From: Deinobacterium chartae
GTDB lineage: Bacteria > Deinococcota > Deinococci > Deinococcales > Deinococcaceae
DNA: 64,000 nt
Direction of reading: 5' to 3'
Assembly (NCBI RefSeq): GCF_014202645.1
Contig: NZ_JACHHG010000003.1
Coordinates: forward strand, 62,001-126,000
Shown here: positions 32,784-40,727 of the stretch, in pieces
Layout of the letters: each line of letters begins with the position of its first letter
Position numbering within the stretch: the first letter of the stretch is position 1
Notes under the pieces: model-generated
What the model was told of the DNA's origin: nothing
Database searches by the model: none
The model's input: the letters and a program-made list of their open reading frames with translations, nothing else
Translations under genes and position numbers: made by a program

Positions 32784-33817
32784 ACATCCGCGAGTACCTG
32801 CGCCAGGGGCACGTGATCCCCGCGCACCCGCTGGCCCTGGATGACGAGGGCCGCCTCGAGGAGCGCTACCAGCGCGCCCTGACCCGCTATTACCTCGAGG
32901 CCGGAGCCGGAGGGCTGGCGGTGGGCGTGCACACCACCCAGTTCGAGATTCACGACAACGGGCTGCTGGAACCGGTGTTGCGCCTCGCTGCCGAGGAGCA
33001 CGCCCGGGCGGGCAGCGGCGCGGCTTTGATCGCCGGGGCGGTGGGCGGAACCGAGCAGGCGGTGCGCGAGGCGCGGCTGGCGCGCGACTTGGGCTACCAC
33101 GCGGTGTTGCTGTCGCTGCGGGCGCTGCGCGCTGCCTCGCAGGCCGAGCTGATCGCGCACTGCCGCGCGGTGGCGCGCGAGCTGCCGCTGGTCGGCTTTT
33201 ACCTGCAGCCGGCCGTGGGCGGGCAGGTGCTGCCCTACGCCTTCTGGCGCGAGTTCTTCGAGATCGAGAACGTGGTGGCGGTCAAGGCCGCGCCCTTCCA
33301 CCGCTACTGGACCCTGGACGTGATGCGGGCGCTGGCCGACTCGGGCCGGGCCCATGAGATTGTGCTCTACACCGGCAACGACGACCACATCCTGCTCGAT
33401 CTGGTGCTGCCCACCCGCTTTTCCCAGGCGGGCGAGACGCTGTGTTTCGCCGGGGGGCTGCTGGGCCAGTGGGCGGTGTGGACCCGCCGCGCGGTGGAGC
33501 TGCTGGAGGAGGCCAAGCGCTGGCGCGAGGAAGGGGCGGTGCCGCATTCCTTCTTGCTGCAGGCCCAGCAGCTCACCGACGCCAACGCGGCGGTCTTTGA
33601 CGTGGCCGGAGAGTTCCGGGGCTGCATCGCGGGCATCCAGTACGTGCTGTGGCGCCAGGGCCTGCTGCCCTCGATGCGCTGCGTGAGCGACCACGAAGTG
33701 CTCTCGCCCGGCCAGCAGCAGGAGATCGAGCGGGTGCGCGCCGCCTACCCGCACCTGACCGACGACGCCTTCGTGGCCGCCAACCTCGGGCGCTGGCTGG
33801 ACCGGGTTCCGGTCTGA
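32780..33817 (+). CDS. DHDPS/N-acetylneuraminate-lyase-family aldolase
   Basis: The 345-residue product fits the class I aldolase family. Probable Schiff-base Lys169 is in ENVVAVKAAP and the usual Tyr141 in VGFYLQPAVG. An early glycine-rich block, GAGGLAVGVHTTQFE, replaces the GTTGE-type motif. The C-terminal 80 residues are helical and longer than in DHDPS. It may split a keto-acid sugar into pyruvate and an aldehyde, or act as a sugar-acid dehydratase. It is coupled to the oxidoreductase gene before it and lies in a catabolic operon, so lysine synthesis is unlikely. Confidence 0.85.
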   Translation: MNIREYLRQGHVIPAHPLALDDEGRLEERYQRALTRYYLEAGAGGLAVGVHTTQFEIHDNGLLEPVLRLAAEEHARAGSGAALIAGAVGGTEQAVREARLARDLGYHAVLLSLRALRAASQAELIAHCRAVARELPLVGFYLQPAVGGQVLPYAFWREFFEIENVVAVKAAPFHRYWTLDVMRALADSGRAHEIVLYTGNDDHILLDLVLPTRFSQAGETLCFAGGLLGQWAVWTRRAVELLEEAKRWREEGAVPHSFLLQAQQLTDANAAVFDVAGEFRGCIAGIQYVLWRQGLLPSMRCVSDHEVLSPGQQQEIERVRAAYPHLTDDAFVAANLGRWLDRVPV

Positions 33818-33822
33818 GGCGC

Positions 33823-34572
33823 GTGGAGCTGGGCGCGGTCGGGACCGCCTCGAGTCACCTGGCGCACTTCGCGCGCGAACTGCGCGGGACAGCGCGCCTC
33901 ACCCGGGCGCTGCCGCTGCCCGGCGACCCGCCGGCCTTGCCCCGCGGGGTCCGGCACTGCGCCGCCCCCGCGGCTTTCAGCGAGGGGCTGGGCGGGGTGC
34001 TGCTGCTCTCGCGCGACGGCCGGGAACACCTCGAGCAGGCCCGCCCGTTTCTCGAGGCGGGCCTGGCGGTGTTCGTGGACAAGCCGCTGGCCTGCGACGC
34101 GGCCTCGGCGCGCGAGCTGCTGGCGCTGGGCCGGGTGACCTCGTTCTCGACCCTGCGCTTTTTGCCCGAGGTGGCGGCGCTGCGCGCGCAGCAGGTTCCG
34201 GTGACCGAGGTTCGCACGCCCGCTGACCCCGCCAGTTCCTACGCGGGCCGCTGGTTTCTGGGCATTCACGGGGCCGAGCTGGCCTGCGCGCTGCAACCCG
34301 GCCTCGAGCTGCGCGCGGTGGAGCGTCACGGGGAGCGGCTGACGCTGCGCCTCGAGGGACCGCAGGGGCCGCTGGCGTTGCAGCTGGACCCGGCGGCGGA
34401 CGGTTTCGAGCTGAGGCACGCGGGCGGCGTGTTGCGGCTCGACGACTCGGCCTGTTACCGCTACGGTGCGCGCCGCCTCGAGGCTTTTTTTGTGCAAGGT
34501 GTTGTGCCGCTCACGGCAGAGGAGATGCTGGCGCCGGTCGCGCTGCTCGAGACCGCTTTGCGACAAGTTTAG
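33823..34572 (+). CDS. Short Gfo/Idh/MocA-like oxidoreductase
   Basis: The 249-residue product starts with ELGAVGTASSHLAHFARELR, a nucleotide-binding-like loop, and has VFVDKPLACDAASARELLAL, the VDKP form of the EKP motif, near residue 80. The C-terminal substrate domain is much shorter than usual and no clear catalytic His is seen. It could be a minimal oxidoreductase or a ligand-binding relative. The GTG start lies 5 nt after the aldolase stop with AGG nearby. This is the last gene of the operon, followed by a strong hairpin. Confidence 0.75.
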   Translation: MELGAVGTASSHLAHFARELRGTARLTRALPLPGDPPALPRGVRHCAAPAAFSEGLGGVLLLSRDGREHLEQARPFLEAGLAVFVDKPLACDAASARELLALGRVTSFSTLRFLPEVAALRAQQVPVTEVRTPADPASSYAGRWFLGIHGAELACALQPGLELRAVERHGERLTLRLEGPQGPLALQLDPAADGFELRHAGGVLRLDDSACYRYGARRLEAFFVQGVVPLTAEEMLAPVALLETALRQV

Positions 34573-34582
34573 TCAGAATTTA

Positions 34583-34616
34583 AACAAAGTAGCGGCCGCT
34601 GCGCGGCCGCTTTGTT
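34583..34616 (+). terminator. Terminator of the sugar operon
   Basis: GCGGCCGC repeats (34592-34599 and 34603-34610) flanked by AACAAAG and TTTGTT form a stem of about 15 bp ending in a T-rich run. Confidence 0.75.
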
Positions 34617-34663
34617 CTGTGATCACGCGCTTTTCATTCGAAAAAACAGCGTATGACGTCCGG

Positions 34664-34693
34664 TTGACGTGGTAAGGCGAGAAAGTTTACACT
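34664..34693 (+). promoter_or_regulatory. Promoter of the sugar-binding protein gene
   Basis: TTGACG (34664-34669) and TACACT (34688-34693) are 18 bp apart; the operator follows immediately over the expected transcription start. Confidence 0.6.
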
Positions 34694-34695
34694 AC

Positions 34696-34719
34696 GTTTG
34701 TCTAGTTCTTGAATAAACC
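34696..34719. promoter_or_regulatory. ROK-regulon operator copy C
   Basis: On the minus strand this reads GGTTTATTCAA followed by GAACTAGACAAAC. It lies just downstream of the -10 box, the classic place for repression, upstream of the sugar-binding protein gene. Confidence 0.65.
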
Positions 34720-34756
34720 TAAAGCGGGGGTGTTTCAGGCCCCCCACGGAGGAGAC

Positions 34757-36004
34757 ATGAAGCGAATGCTGCCCCTGCTCGCCCTCAGCGCCGGTTTGCT
34801 GGTCACGCCTGCCCTCGCCCAGGACAGTGGCCTGCGCGGAAACATCAGCGTCTGGGTCTACCCGCTCATTCCCGACGAAAAGGAACACCGCGCGCTCTGG
34901 AACGACCTGGTCAGCGGCTTCAACAAGCAGTACCCCAACCTGCGCGTCAGCGTGGACATCCAGCCCTGGGCCGGACGTAACGAGAAGCTCGCCGCCGCCG
35001 TCGCCGCCGGACGCGCCCCGGATCTGGTCTACCTGATCCCCGACCAGATCCCGCAGTTCGTGCGTCTGAACGCGCTGCAGCCCATCACGCTCAACGCCAA
35101 GGACCGCGCGGACTACTTCAAGGGAGCCATCGACGGCGTCACCTACCAGGGCAAGATGTACACCGCCCCCATCCTGATGAGCGCGTACGCCACCGTCTAC
35201 AACAAGAAGCTGTTCGAGCAAGCCGGTGTGACCACCTACCCCAAAACCTGGGCAGATGTCGCCAAGATCGCGCCCAAGTTCAAAGAGAAAGGACTGTACC
35301 TCACCAGCTACTCCGGTGCCCTCGAGGAGACCCTCAACGGCACGTTTTACCCGTTTTTGTGGCAGGCGGGCGGCAGCGTGTTCGCCAAGGACGGCAAGAG
35401 CGTGGCCTTCAACAGCGCGGCGGGCGTGCGCGCCCTCACCTTCATCGTGGACCTGTTCAAGAACGGCTACGCTGACCCCTCTACCGCCACACGCATGGTC
35501 ACCGGCAGCGACACCCCCTTGGCCCGCCAGAAGGCTGCGGCCTCCTTCGCGCTGGACAGCGGCACCACCCGCCAGCTGATCGACATCTGGGGCAGCGACG
35601 ACAACCTGGTGATCGGCCTGCCGCTGCGCGGCAGCAAGCAGGTCACCTACGGCACCGTGGGCGGTTTTGCCATGCCCACCAAGCGGGGCGACAGCGCCGC
35701 TGCCAAGGCGTTCCTCGACTACCTGATCCAACCTGCGACCCTCAAGAAGATCAATCTGGGTGCCGGTTACTTCCCGCCGCGCAAGAGCGTGGGCAAGCTG
35801 CACGACAACGACCCGGTGCTCAGCCGCCTCGAGGATTCGGTGCAGTACGCCATTCCCGGCGAGGTCCACCCGCTGTCGCGCCAGGTGATGTCGGTGCTCG
35901 CCCCCGAGCTGCAGGCCGCCATCCTGGGCAAGAAGACTCCCAAACAGGCTTTAGACGACGCTGCCCGCGCCGCCAATGACCTGATCCGGCGCGAAGGCCT
36001 GTAA
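34757..36004 (+). CDS. Extracellular sugar-binding protein of ABC importer
   Basis: The 415-residue product is a family 1 solute-binding protein. A signal peptide (MKRMLPLLALSAGLLVTPALA) is followed by RGNISVWVYPLIPDEKEHRA and the conserved APDLVYLIPDQ-like block near residue 90. The central STATRMVTGSDTPLARQ stretch and C-terminal domain are typical of oligosaccharide binders. GGAGGAGAC precedes ATG 34757. It has its own promoter and an operator, separate from the permease operon, so it can be made in excess over the permeases as is usual for binding proteins. Confidence 0.92.
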   Translation: MKRMLPLLALSAGLLVTPALAQDSGLRGNISVWVYPLIPDEKEHRALWNDLVSGFNKQYPNLRVSVDIQPWAGRNEKLAAAVAAGRAPDLVYLIPDQIPQFVRLNALQPITLNAKDRADYFKGAIDGVTYQGKMYTAPILMSAYATVYNKKLFEQAGVTTYPKTWADVAKIAPKFKEKGLYLTSYSGALEETLNGTFYPFLWQAGGSVFAKDGKSVAFNSAAGVRALTFIVDLFKNGYADPSTATRMVTGSDTPLARQKAAASFALDSGTTRQLIDIWGSDDNLVIGLPLRGSKQVTYGTVGGFAMPTKRGDSAAAKAFLDYLIQPATLKKINLGAGYFPPRKSVGKLHDNDPVLSRLEDSVQYAIPGEVHPLSRQVMSVLAPELQAAILGKKTPKQALDDAARAANDLIRREGL

Positions 36005-36014
36005 CCCCACCGGG

Positions 36015-36046
36015 CAAGGCGGGGAGCCCCGAGGCCCCCCGCCTTG
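36015..36046. terminator. Hairpin between binding-protein gene and ruvA
   Basis: CAAGGCGGGG (36015-36024) pairs exactly with CCCCGCCTTG (36037-36046) between convergent genes. Confidence 0.7.
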
Positions 36047-36052
36047 CTGGAC

Positions 36053-36646
36053 TCAGCGCAGCTTGCCCAGCGCCTTGCGGATCAGCTGGTCTGCGGTGGC
36101 CTCCGGGGCGGCCTGCGCCAGTTCGGCCACCGCCGAGCGCACCTGCACCTCGCGGTAACCCAGCGCGATCAGGGCGTCCACGGCGTCTTGCACCGCCGGG
36201 TTCGACGGGCGGCCCCGGCCCGCCTGGGTGGGAGCGACCCTGAGGTGTTCGGGCACCTTGCCCTGCAGCTCGAGGACCAGCCGCTCGGCGGTCTTCTTGC
36301 CGACCCCCGACACACTCGAGAGCAGCCTGGCGTCGCCGTCGAAGATCGCTCCGGCCAGCACGGCCGGGGGCAGCTGCGACAGCAGGGCCAGGGCCAGCTT
36401 GGGGCCCACTCCGCTGACCCCGGTCAGCAGGTCGAACAGCGTCAGCAGGTCCTTGTCATGGAAGCCAAACAGCAGCCAGGCATCTTCGCGCACCACCAGC
36501 CGGGTGGACAGCTGGACGGTTTCGCCTTGGCGGCAGCGGTCCAGGGTGGGGCGGGCCACGAACACCTCGTAGCCCAACCCGCCGCTTTGAATAACGACGC
36601 TTGCATCGCGCAGCTCCCGCACCGTTCCCTCGATAAAGGCGATCAC
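36053..36646 (-). CDS. ruvA: Holliday junction helicase subunit RuvA
   Basis: This 197-residue protein has the RuvA layout. An OB-fold covers about residues 1-62 (MIAFIEGTVRELRDASVVIQ, later LFGFHDKDLLTLFDLLTGVS). The double helix-hairpin-helix GVGPKLALALLSQ and GVGKKTAERLVLEL lies around residues 77-122, and domain III (DALIALGYREVQVRSAV) contacts RuvB. As a tetramer it holds four-way junctions for RuvB-driven branch migration. The GTG start at 36646 is supported by a TAAAAT box 6 nt upstream. ruvB is not adjacent. Confidence 0.96.
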   Translation of the reverse strand: MIAFIEGTVRELRDASVVIQSGGLGYEVFVARPTLDRCRQGETVQLSTRLVVREDAWLLFGFHDKDLLTLFDLLTGVSGVGPKLALALLSQLPPAVLAGAIFDGDARLLSSVSGVGKKTAERLVLELQGKVPEHLRVAPTQAGRGRPSNPAVQDAVDALIALGYREVQVRSAVAELAQAAPEATADQLIRKALGKLR

Positions 36647-36652
36647 CCGATC

Positions 36653-36658
36653 ATTTTA
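36653..36658 (-). promoter_or_regulatory. Leaderless -10 box TAAAAT of ruvA
   Basis: TAAAAT on the minus strand is 6 nt before the GTG start, with no ribosome-binding site between. Confidence 0.6.
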
Positions 36659-36722
36659 CGCCACGCCCCGCGCCACGCTCCGCTGCCTCGAGGGGCGCTG
36701 CCGTTCTCATGAGCCCAGGGGG

Positions 36723-36728
36723 TACAAC
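36723..36728 (+). promoter_or_regulatory. Leaderless -10 box TACAAC of lepB
   Basis: TACAAC lies 5 nt before the GTG at 36734. Confidence 0.5.
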
Positions 36729-36733
36729 AGGGC

Positions 36734-37309
36734 GTGTTGCGCCGGTTTTTTCGCGAGTGGATCTTGCAGGCGGCCCTGCCGCTGTGGCTGCTGGTCACCT
36801 TTCTGGTCATTCCTGCGGCGGTGCAGGGCCGCAGCATGGAGCCCTCCCTCGAGCCGGAGGACCGCTTGATCATCCTCAAGGCCGAGCGCTGGCTGAACGC
36901 CTGGGGGCTGGACCCGGCGTGGCCCCGCTACGGAGACATCGTGGTGTTCAAAGCACCCTCGGACAGCGAGTACGCCTTCGAGACCGGGCCGTTTGGCCTG
37001 CGGTACCGCCCCTACCTGATCAAGCGGCTGGTGGGCCGTCCCGGCGACCGCATCGAGCTTCGCGAGGGGACGCTGTACCGCAACGGCCAGCCGGTTCCCG
37101 AGCCCTACGCCACCCCGGACGCCTCGTCGTTCGACGTGGAGCCGCTGACCCTGGGCCCAGGACAGTACTACCTGCTGGGCGATAACCGCCGCGTGGGGGA
37201 GAGCGTGGATAGCCGTTACTTCGGGCCGGTGCGCCGCCAGGACCTGGCGGGAACGGTGGTGCTGCGTTTCTGGCCGCCCGGAGGTTTTGGGCGGCCCCCC
37301 GGTCCCTGA
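36734..37309 (+). CDS. lepB: Signal peptidase I
   Basis: The 191-residue S26A protease has one N-terminal membrane segment (ILQAALPLWLLVTFLVIP), the nucleophile Ser in GRSMEPSL (residue 35) and the general-base Lys in YLIKRLVGRPGD near residue 95. The C-terminal GDNRRVGESVDSRYFGPV box follows. It removes signal peptides on the outer face of the membrane. The GTG start is set by the box just upstream. It is divergent to ruvA and followed by its own terminator. Confidence 0.95.
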   Translation: MLRRFFREWILQAALPLWLLVTFLVIPAAVQGRSMEPSLEPEDRLIILKAERWLNAWGLDPAWPRYGDIVVFKAPSDSEYAFETGPFGLRYRPYLIKRLVGRPGDRIELREGTLYRNGQPVPEPYATPDASSFDVEPLTLGPGQYYLLGDNRRVGESVDSRYFGPVRRQDLAGTVVLRFWPPGGFGRPPGP

Positions 37310-37315
37310 ACGTGA

Positions 37316-37338
37316 GCGCGGCACCCAGGGTGCCGCGC
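37316..37338 (+). terminator. Terminator of lepB
   Basis: GCGCGGCACC and GGTGCCGCGC with a 3-nt loop are followed by CGCTTCTTTCCC. Confidence 0.7.
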
Positions 37339-37365
37339 CGCTTCTTTCCCGGTTACCGCGCTCGC

Positions 37366-38904
37366 TCAGTGCGCGCCGCTGCCGACCGGTTCGGTCAGGC
37401 CGTAGAGTTCCCCGTACTTGCTGCGCAGGTAGTTCAGGTAGGGTTCCGGGTTCAGGTCCTGGCCGGTTGCCGCGACCAGCAGCTCCGAGGTGCTGCGCAT
37501 CTTGCCGTGGCGGTACACCTTCTCGCGCAGCCAGCCGTGCAGCGCTGCGAACTCGCCCTGGCCCACCTGGCCCTCGAGGTCCGGCAGCGCTCCTCTGGCA
37601 GCTTCCCAGAACTGCAGGCTCATGATGTTGCCCAGGGCGTAGCTGTGGAACGCTCCGCCGATCATGCCCGAGTACCAGTGCACGTCTTGCAGCACGCCGT
37701 CACGGTCGTCCGGCGCGCGCACGCCCAGGTCCGCCGTGTAGCGCTCGTGCCACGCAGCGGCGAGGTCTTTGACCTCGAGGCGTCCCTCGTGCATGGCGAC
37801 TTCCAGCTCGAAGCGCAAGATGATGTGCAGGTTGTAGGTGAGCTCGTCGGCGTCGGTACGGATCAGGCTGCGGCGCACCACGTTCACGGCGCGGTACATC
37901 TCCTCCCAGCTCACGTCCGCGAGCTGCTCGGGGAAGGTGGCCTGCAGGGCCGGGAAGTAGTGCTGCCAGAACGGTGCGCTGCGGCCCACCACGTTCTCCC
38001 ACAGCCGTGACTGGCTCTCGTGTACGCCCGAGGACGTGCCGCGCGCGAGCGGAAGCCCCTCGAGGGAGCGGTCCACGCCCTGCTCGTACATGGCATGGCC
38101 GCTTTCGTGCAGCGTGCTGAACAGGCACTCGGTCAGGTCGTCCTCGCGCACGCGGGTGGTGATGCGCACGTCGCCGATGCTGAAGCGGGTGCAGAAGGGG
38201 TGGTGGGTGAGGTCCTGGCGGCCCCGGGTGAAATCGTAGCCGTAAGCGCGGATGACCGCTTCGCCAAAGGCCAGTTGTGCGGCTTGCGGGTAGTGGCGGT
38301 ACAGGAAGTCGGTGCGCGGTTCGGGCCGGGCGGTCACCGCCTGTACCAGCGGCACCAGGCCGTCGCGCAGTCGCCCGAAGACCTCGCGTACCCGGGCCAC
38401 GGTCATGCCCTCTTCCGAGGCGTCCACGAACACGTCCATGGGATGCTCGAACTCGGGGAAGAACGCGGCGTAGCGGCGGCTGAGCTCCAGCGTGCGCTCG
38501 AGCAGCGGGATCATGGGACCGAAGTCGCCGCCCGGGCGCGTCTGGGCCCAGGCGGCGTAGGTGGCGCTGCTGTGCGCCGAGAGCTCGGCCACGAAGGACT
38601 CGGGCACACGGGTAGCTCGGTCATATTCGCGTCGCGCGAGCCGGAGCAGTCGTGCCTCGAGGCCGTCCGGGTCGAAGTGGGGCAGCTCGCGCTCGAGGGC
38701 GTCGAGCAGCCGTCCCAGCTCGGGGTCGGTGGCGCGCTGGTGGTGCAGCCTGGCCATCAGCGCACCCTGACGGGCACGGGCCGGTGCGCCTCCTGGGGGC
38801 AGATAGGTGCTGCGGTCCCAGCCGAGCAGGCCGCCGATGGCGGAGAGGTCAAAGAGTTCCTGCTGCCGGAGACGCAGTTGTTCAAACAGCGGGTGTTCGG
38901 ACAT
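37366..38904 (-). CDS. M32-family metallocarboxypeptidase (Taq type)
   Basis: The 512-residue product is a thermostable-carboxypeptidase-1-like M32 enzyme. The HExxH zinc motif is HESGHAMYEQG near residue 270, with GVHESQSRLWEN and the DELTYNLHIILRFE stretch further on, all family-typical. It removes C-terminal residues from peptides in the cytoplasm. The ATG at 38904 has a TATGTT box 5 nt upstream and no ribosome-binding site. Length is normal. Confidence 0.95.
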   Translation of the reverse strand: MSEHPLFEQLRLRQQELFDLSAIGGLLGWDRSTYLPPGGAPARARQGALMARLHHQRATDPELGRLLDALERELPHFDPDGLEARLLRLARREYDRATRVPESFVAELSAHSSATYAAWAQTRPGGDFGPMIPLLERTLELSRRYAAFFPEFEHPMDVFVDASEEGMTVARVREVFGRLRDGLVPLVQAVTARPEPRTDFLYRHYPQAAQLAFGEAVIRAYGYDFTRGRQDLTHHPFCTRFSIGDVRITTRVREDDLTECLFSTLHESGHAMYEQGVDRSLEGLPLARGTSSGVHESQSRLWENVVGRSAPFWQHYFPALQATFPEQLADVSWEEMYRAVNVVRRSLIRTDADELTYNLHIILRFELEVAMHEGRLEVKDLAAAWHERYTADLGVRAPDDRDGVLQDVHWYSGMIGGAFHSYALGNIMSLQFWEAARGALPDLEGQVGQGEFAALHGWLREKVYRHGKMRSTSELLVAATGQDLNPEPYLNYLRSKYGELYGLTEPVGSGAH

Positions 38905-38909
38905 GCTTC

Positions 38910-38915
38910 AACATA
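38910..38915 (-). promoter_or_regulatory. Leaderless -10 box TATGTT of the M32 gene
   Basis: On the minus strand TATGTT lies 5 nt before ATG 38904. Confidence 0.5.
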
Positions 38916-38922
38916 ACCCGTG

Positions 38923-38953
38923 GGGAAACGTGGACGGGAGGTCCACGTTTCCC
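38923..38953 (-). terminator. Terminator of the secreted hydrolase gene
   Basis: GGGAAACGTGGAC (38923-38935) pairs exactly with 38941-38953 around a 5-nt loop. Confidence 0.75.
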
Positions 38954-38959
38954 GTCTCG

Positions 38960-40435
38960 TTACTGCCGGTTCTGATCGAAGCGTGCCGGGAACTGCGCGG
39001 CGCAGGCCGTATCAAGCGGGCGGGTCGGGGCGTTCAGGAAGCTGAGCACGAGGTTCGTGGCGCACAGCCCGCGCGGCGTGGGCAGGATCTGGGTGTGGCC
39101 GCCGCCGCGCACGGTCACGACCTGGGCATGGCTGAAAGTCCGCGCGGCGCGCTCTCCGTTTTCGGGTGGGGTGGCCGGGTCGAATTCGCCGTTGAGGAAC
39201 AGCGTGGGAACGCTGGAGCGCACCGGCAGGCGGTTGCGGGCGTCGGCGGGAACGCCGGTCAGGGCGCAGGCCTGGTAGTAGGCCTTGACGCCGGGCAAGT
39301 TGGCCTTGCGGAAGAACTCCGGGGTGCTTGCCAGCGCCGTCTCGAGGGTGGCCGGGTCGCTAAACGGCATGTTCTCGGCGCACGCCACCCCCAGGCGCAT
39401 GCCCCAGTCGCTCAGCTCGAAGGCGATGAGCGTGAGCGGCAAGTAGGCCTCGAGGAGCCGGTAGTCGCCCTGCTGCGCCGAGACCAGCAGCGGAATCAGG
39501 TCCTCGGGGCTGCCGTAGAGCGGGAAGGCGAACAGGCCCATGAAGATTTCTCCGGTCAGGGCGACCTGCTCGCTTTCCTGGCCCAGCTGAAGCTTGACCT
39601 GCACCGGTTCGCGGTCCAGGCGCGTCTTGATTTCCTCCAGGGTGCCCCAGGGGTCTTTCAGCGGGCAACCCGGGTCCTGGGCGCAGGCGGCGAACAGCCG
39701 GTCAAGGGCGCGGTACTGCGCGAGCGGGATGTCCAGAATGTAGTCGCGGCCCGGGGCGGCCACCCCATCGAGCACGGCCGCGCGCACCGAATGCGGGTGA
39801 CGCTCGAGAACGCGCTGTCCGAGCAGCGTACCGTAACTGCCGCCGTACAAGTTGATGCGGTCGTATCCGAGCGCCCGGCGCAGGGCTTCGACGTCATCGG
39901 CGTTTTGGCGGGTATTGAAGTACTTCAGGTCCACGCCTTCGGCCTCGAGGCGCTTCAGGCAGCGCTCCGAGCCCTGCACGATCAGTTGGGTCGCGTCCAG
40001 GGGAGTCCCTTGCAGGGTGCTCTCGACGCTGAGCTGGCTCAGTTCGGGGCAGGCCAGTGCTGGGCGGCTTTGACCCACGCCGCGCTGGTCGAAAATCACC
40101 ACGTCGCGGTCTCGGGCGAGCGAAGCGTAGATGTTGCTGGCGATCACGCTGTCTGCGCGTTGGCCGGGGCCGCCCAGCAGTACGAACAGCGGATCGGGGC
40201 GCGGGTTGCTGCTGCGCGCCTCGAGGACCACGTAGGCGAGCTGGATCTGGCGGCCGTAAGGCTGGGCGTGATCGAGCGGAACGCTGGCGTAGCCGCAGCG
40301 GATGTCCCGGCCCAGCTCCATTCCCTGGGGCAGCAGGTAGGGGCAGGCCTCGTTGCGGGGGGCCGGAGCTGTTTGCGCGCTGGCAGCGCCGAGCAGGGCA
40401 GAGACGGTGAGGGCCGTGAAGACGTGATGGTGCAT
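38960..40435 (-). CDS. Secreted alpha/beta hydrolase (TAP-like peptidase)
   Basis: This 491-residue exported hydrolase resembles Streptomyces tripeptidyl aminopeptidases. A signal peptide (MHHHVFTALTVSALLGAASA) is followed by VLLGGPGQRADSVIASN, a DQRGVGQSRP oxyanion-type loop, and the nucleophile elbow LYGGSYGTLLGQ near residue 200. The C-terminal TAP-like part has the Asp in LNGEFDPATPPENGE and the His in VRGGGHTQILP. It probably releases peptides from the N-terminus or cleaves proline esters outside the cell. GAGGAGGTTTGCC supports ATG 40435 over a longer in-frame start. Confidence 0.9.
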   Translation of the reverse strand: MHHHVFTALTVSALLGAASAQTAPAPRNEACPYLLPQGMELGRDIRCGYASVPLDHAQPYGRQIQLAYVVLEARSSNPRPDPLFVLLGGPGQRADSVIASNIYASLARDRDVVIFDQRGVGQSRPALACPELSQLSVESTLQGTPLDATQLIVQGSERCLKRLEAEGVDLKYFNTRQNADDVEALRRALGYDRINLYGGSYGTLLGQRVLERHPHSVRAAVLDGVAAPGRDYILDIPLAQYRALDRLFAACAQDPGCPLKDPWGTLEEIKTRLDREPVQVKLQLGQESEQVALTGEIFMGLFAFPLYGSPEDLIPLLVSAQQGDYRLLEAYLPLTLIAFELSDWGMRLGVACAENMPFSDPATLETALASTPEFFRKANLPGVKAYYQACALTGVPADARNRLPVRSSVPTLFLNGEFDPATPPENGERAARTFSHAQVVTVRGGGHTQILPTPRGLCATNLVLSFLNAPTRPLDTACAAQFPARFDQNRQ

Positions 40436-40727
40436 GGCAAACCTCCTCGGGAACCCTATCACATCACCGTGGGGTTGCATCAAGAAAAGCCCGGTTTTTT
40501 CGTGACGCAGAGCGATTTGGATAATCATTTGCCGCTTTTGCGTAAGAATTTGATTAATATAAAAATATTTATTATGCGACGGTCGGGCATCGGGGTCTGT
40601 GGATTTTATCGCGAGTACAGGGGCTCCCGTAGGGAGCGTGCATGTGAAGTTCGTGCGAACAATTTCACTCAATTAAATTTTTAATTGCGGCATTGTGAGA
40701 ATTACCCGTCTCACCCGGAGGACATCC
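40436..40727 (+). promoter_or_regulatory. AT-rich promoter region of the PLA2-like gene
   Basis: This 292-bp space is much richer in A/T than its surroundings. It holds an AT palindrome, CAATTAAATTTTTAATTG (40670-40687), just before the PLA2-like gene and a small stem GCTCCC-GTA-GGGAGC near 40623-40637. It carries divergent promoters that I cannot place exactly. Confidence 0.4.

Noticed and set aside
32780-33817. dapA (lysine biosynthesis)
   Set aside because: The fold fits, but the gene is inside a regulated sugar operon, lacks the usual GTTGE-type motif and has a longer C-terminus, so a sugar-acid aldolase is more likely.
40514-40530. TTTGGATAATCATTTG as a fifth ROK operator
   Set aside because: It matches the start of copy D by chance but lacks the TTCAA core, and the neighbouring genes (a secreted hydrolase and a PLA2-like lipoprotein) do not fit the regulon.
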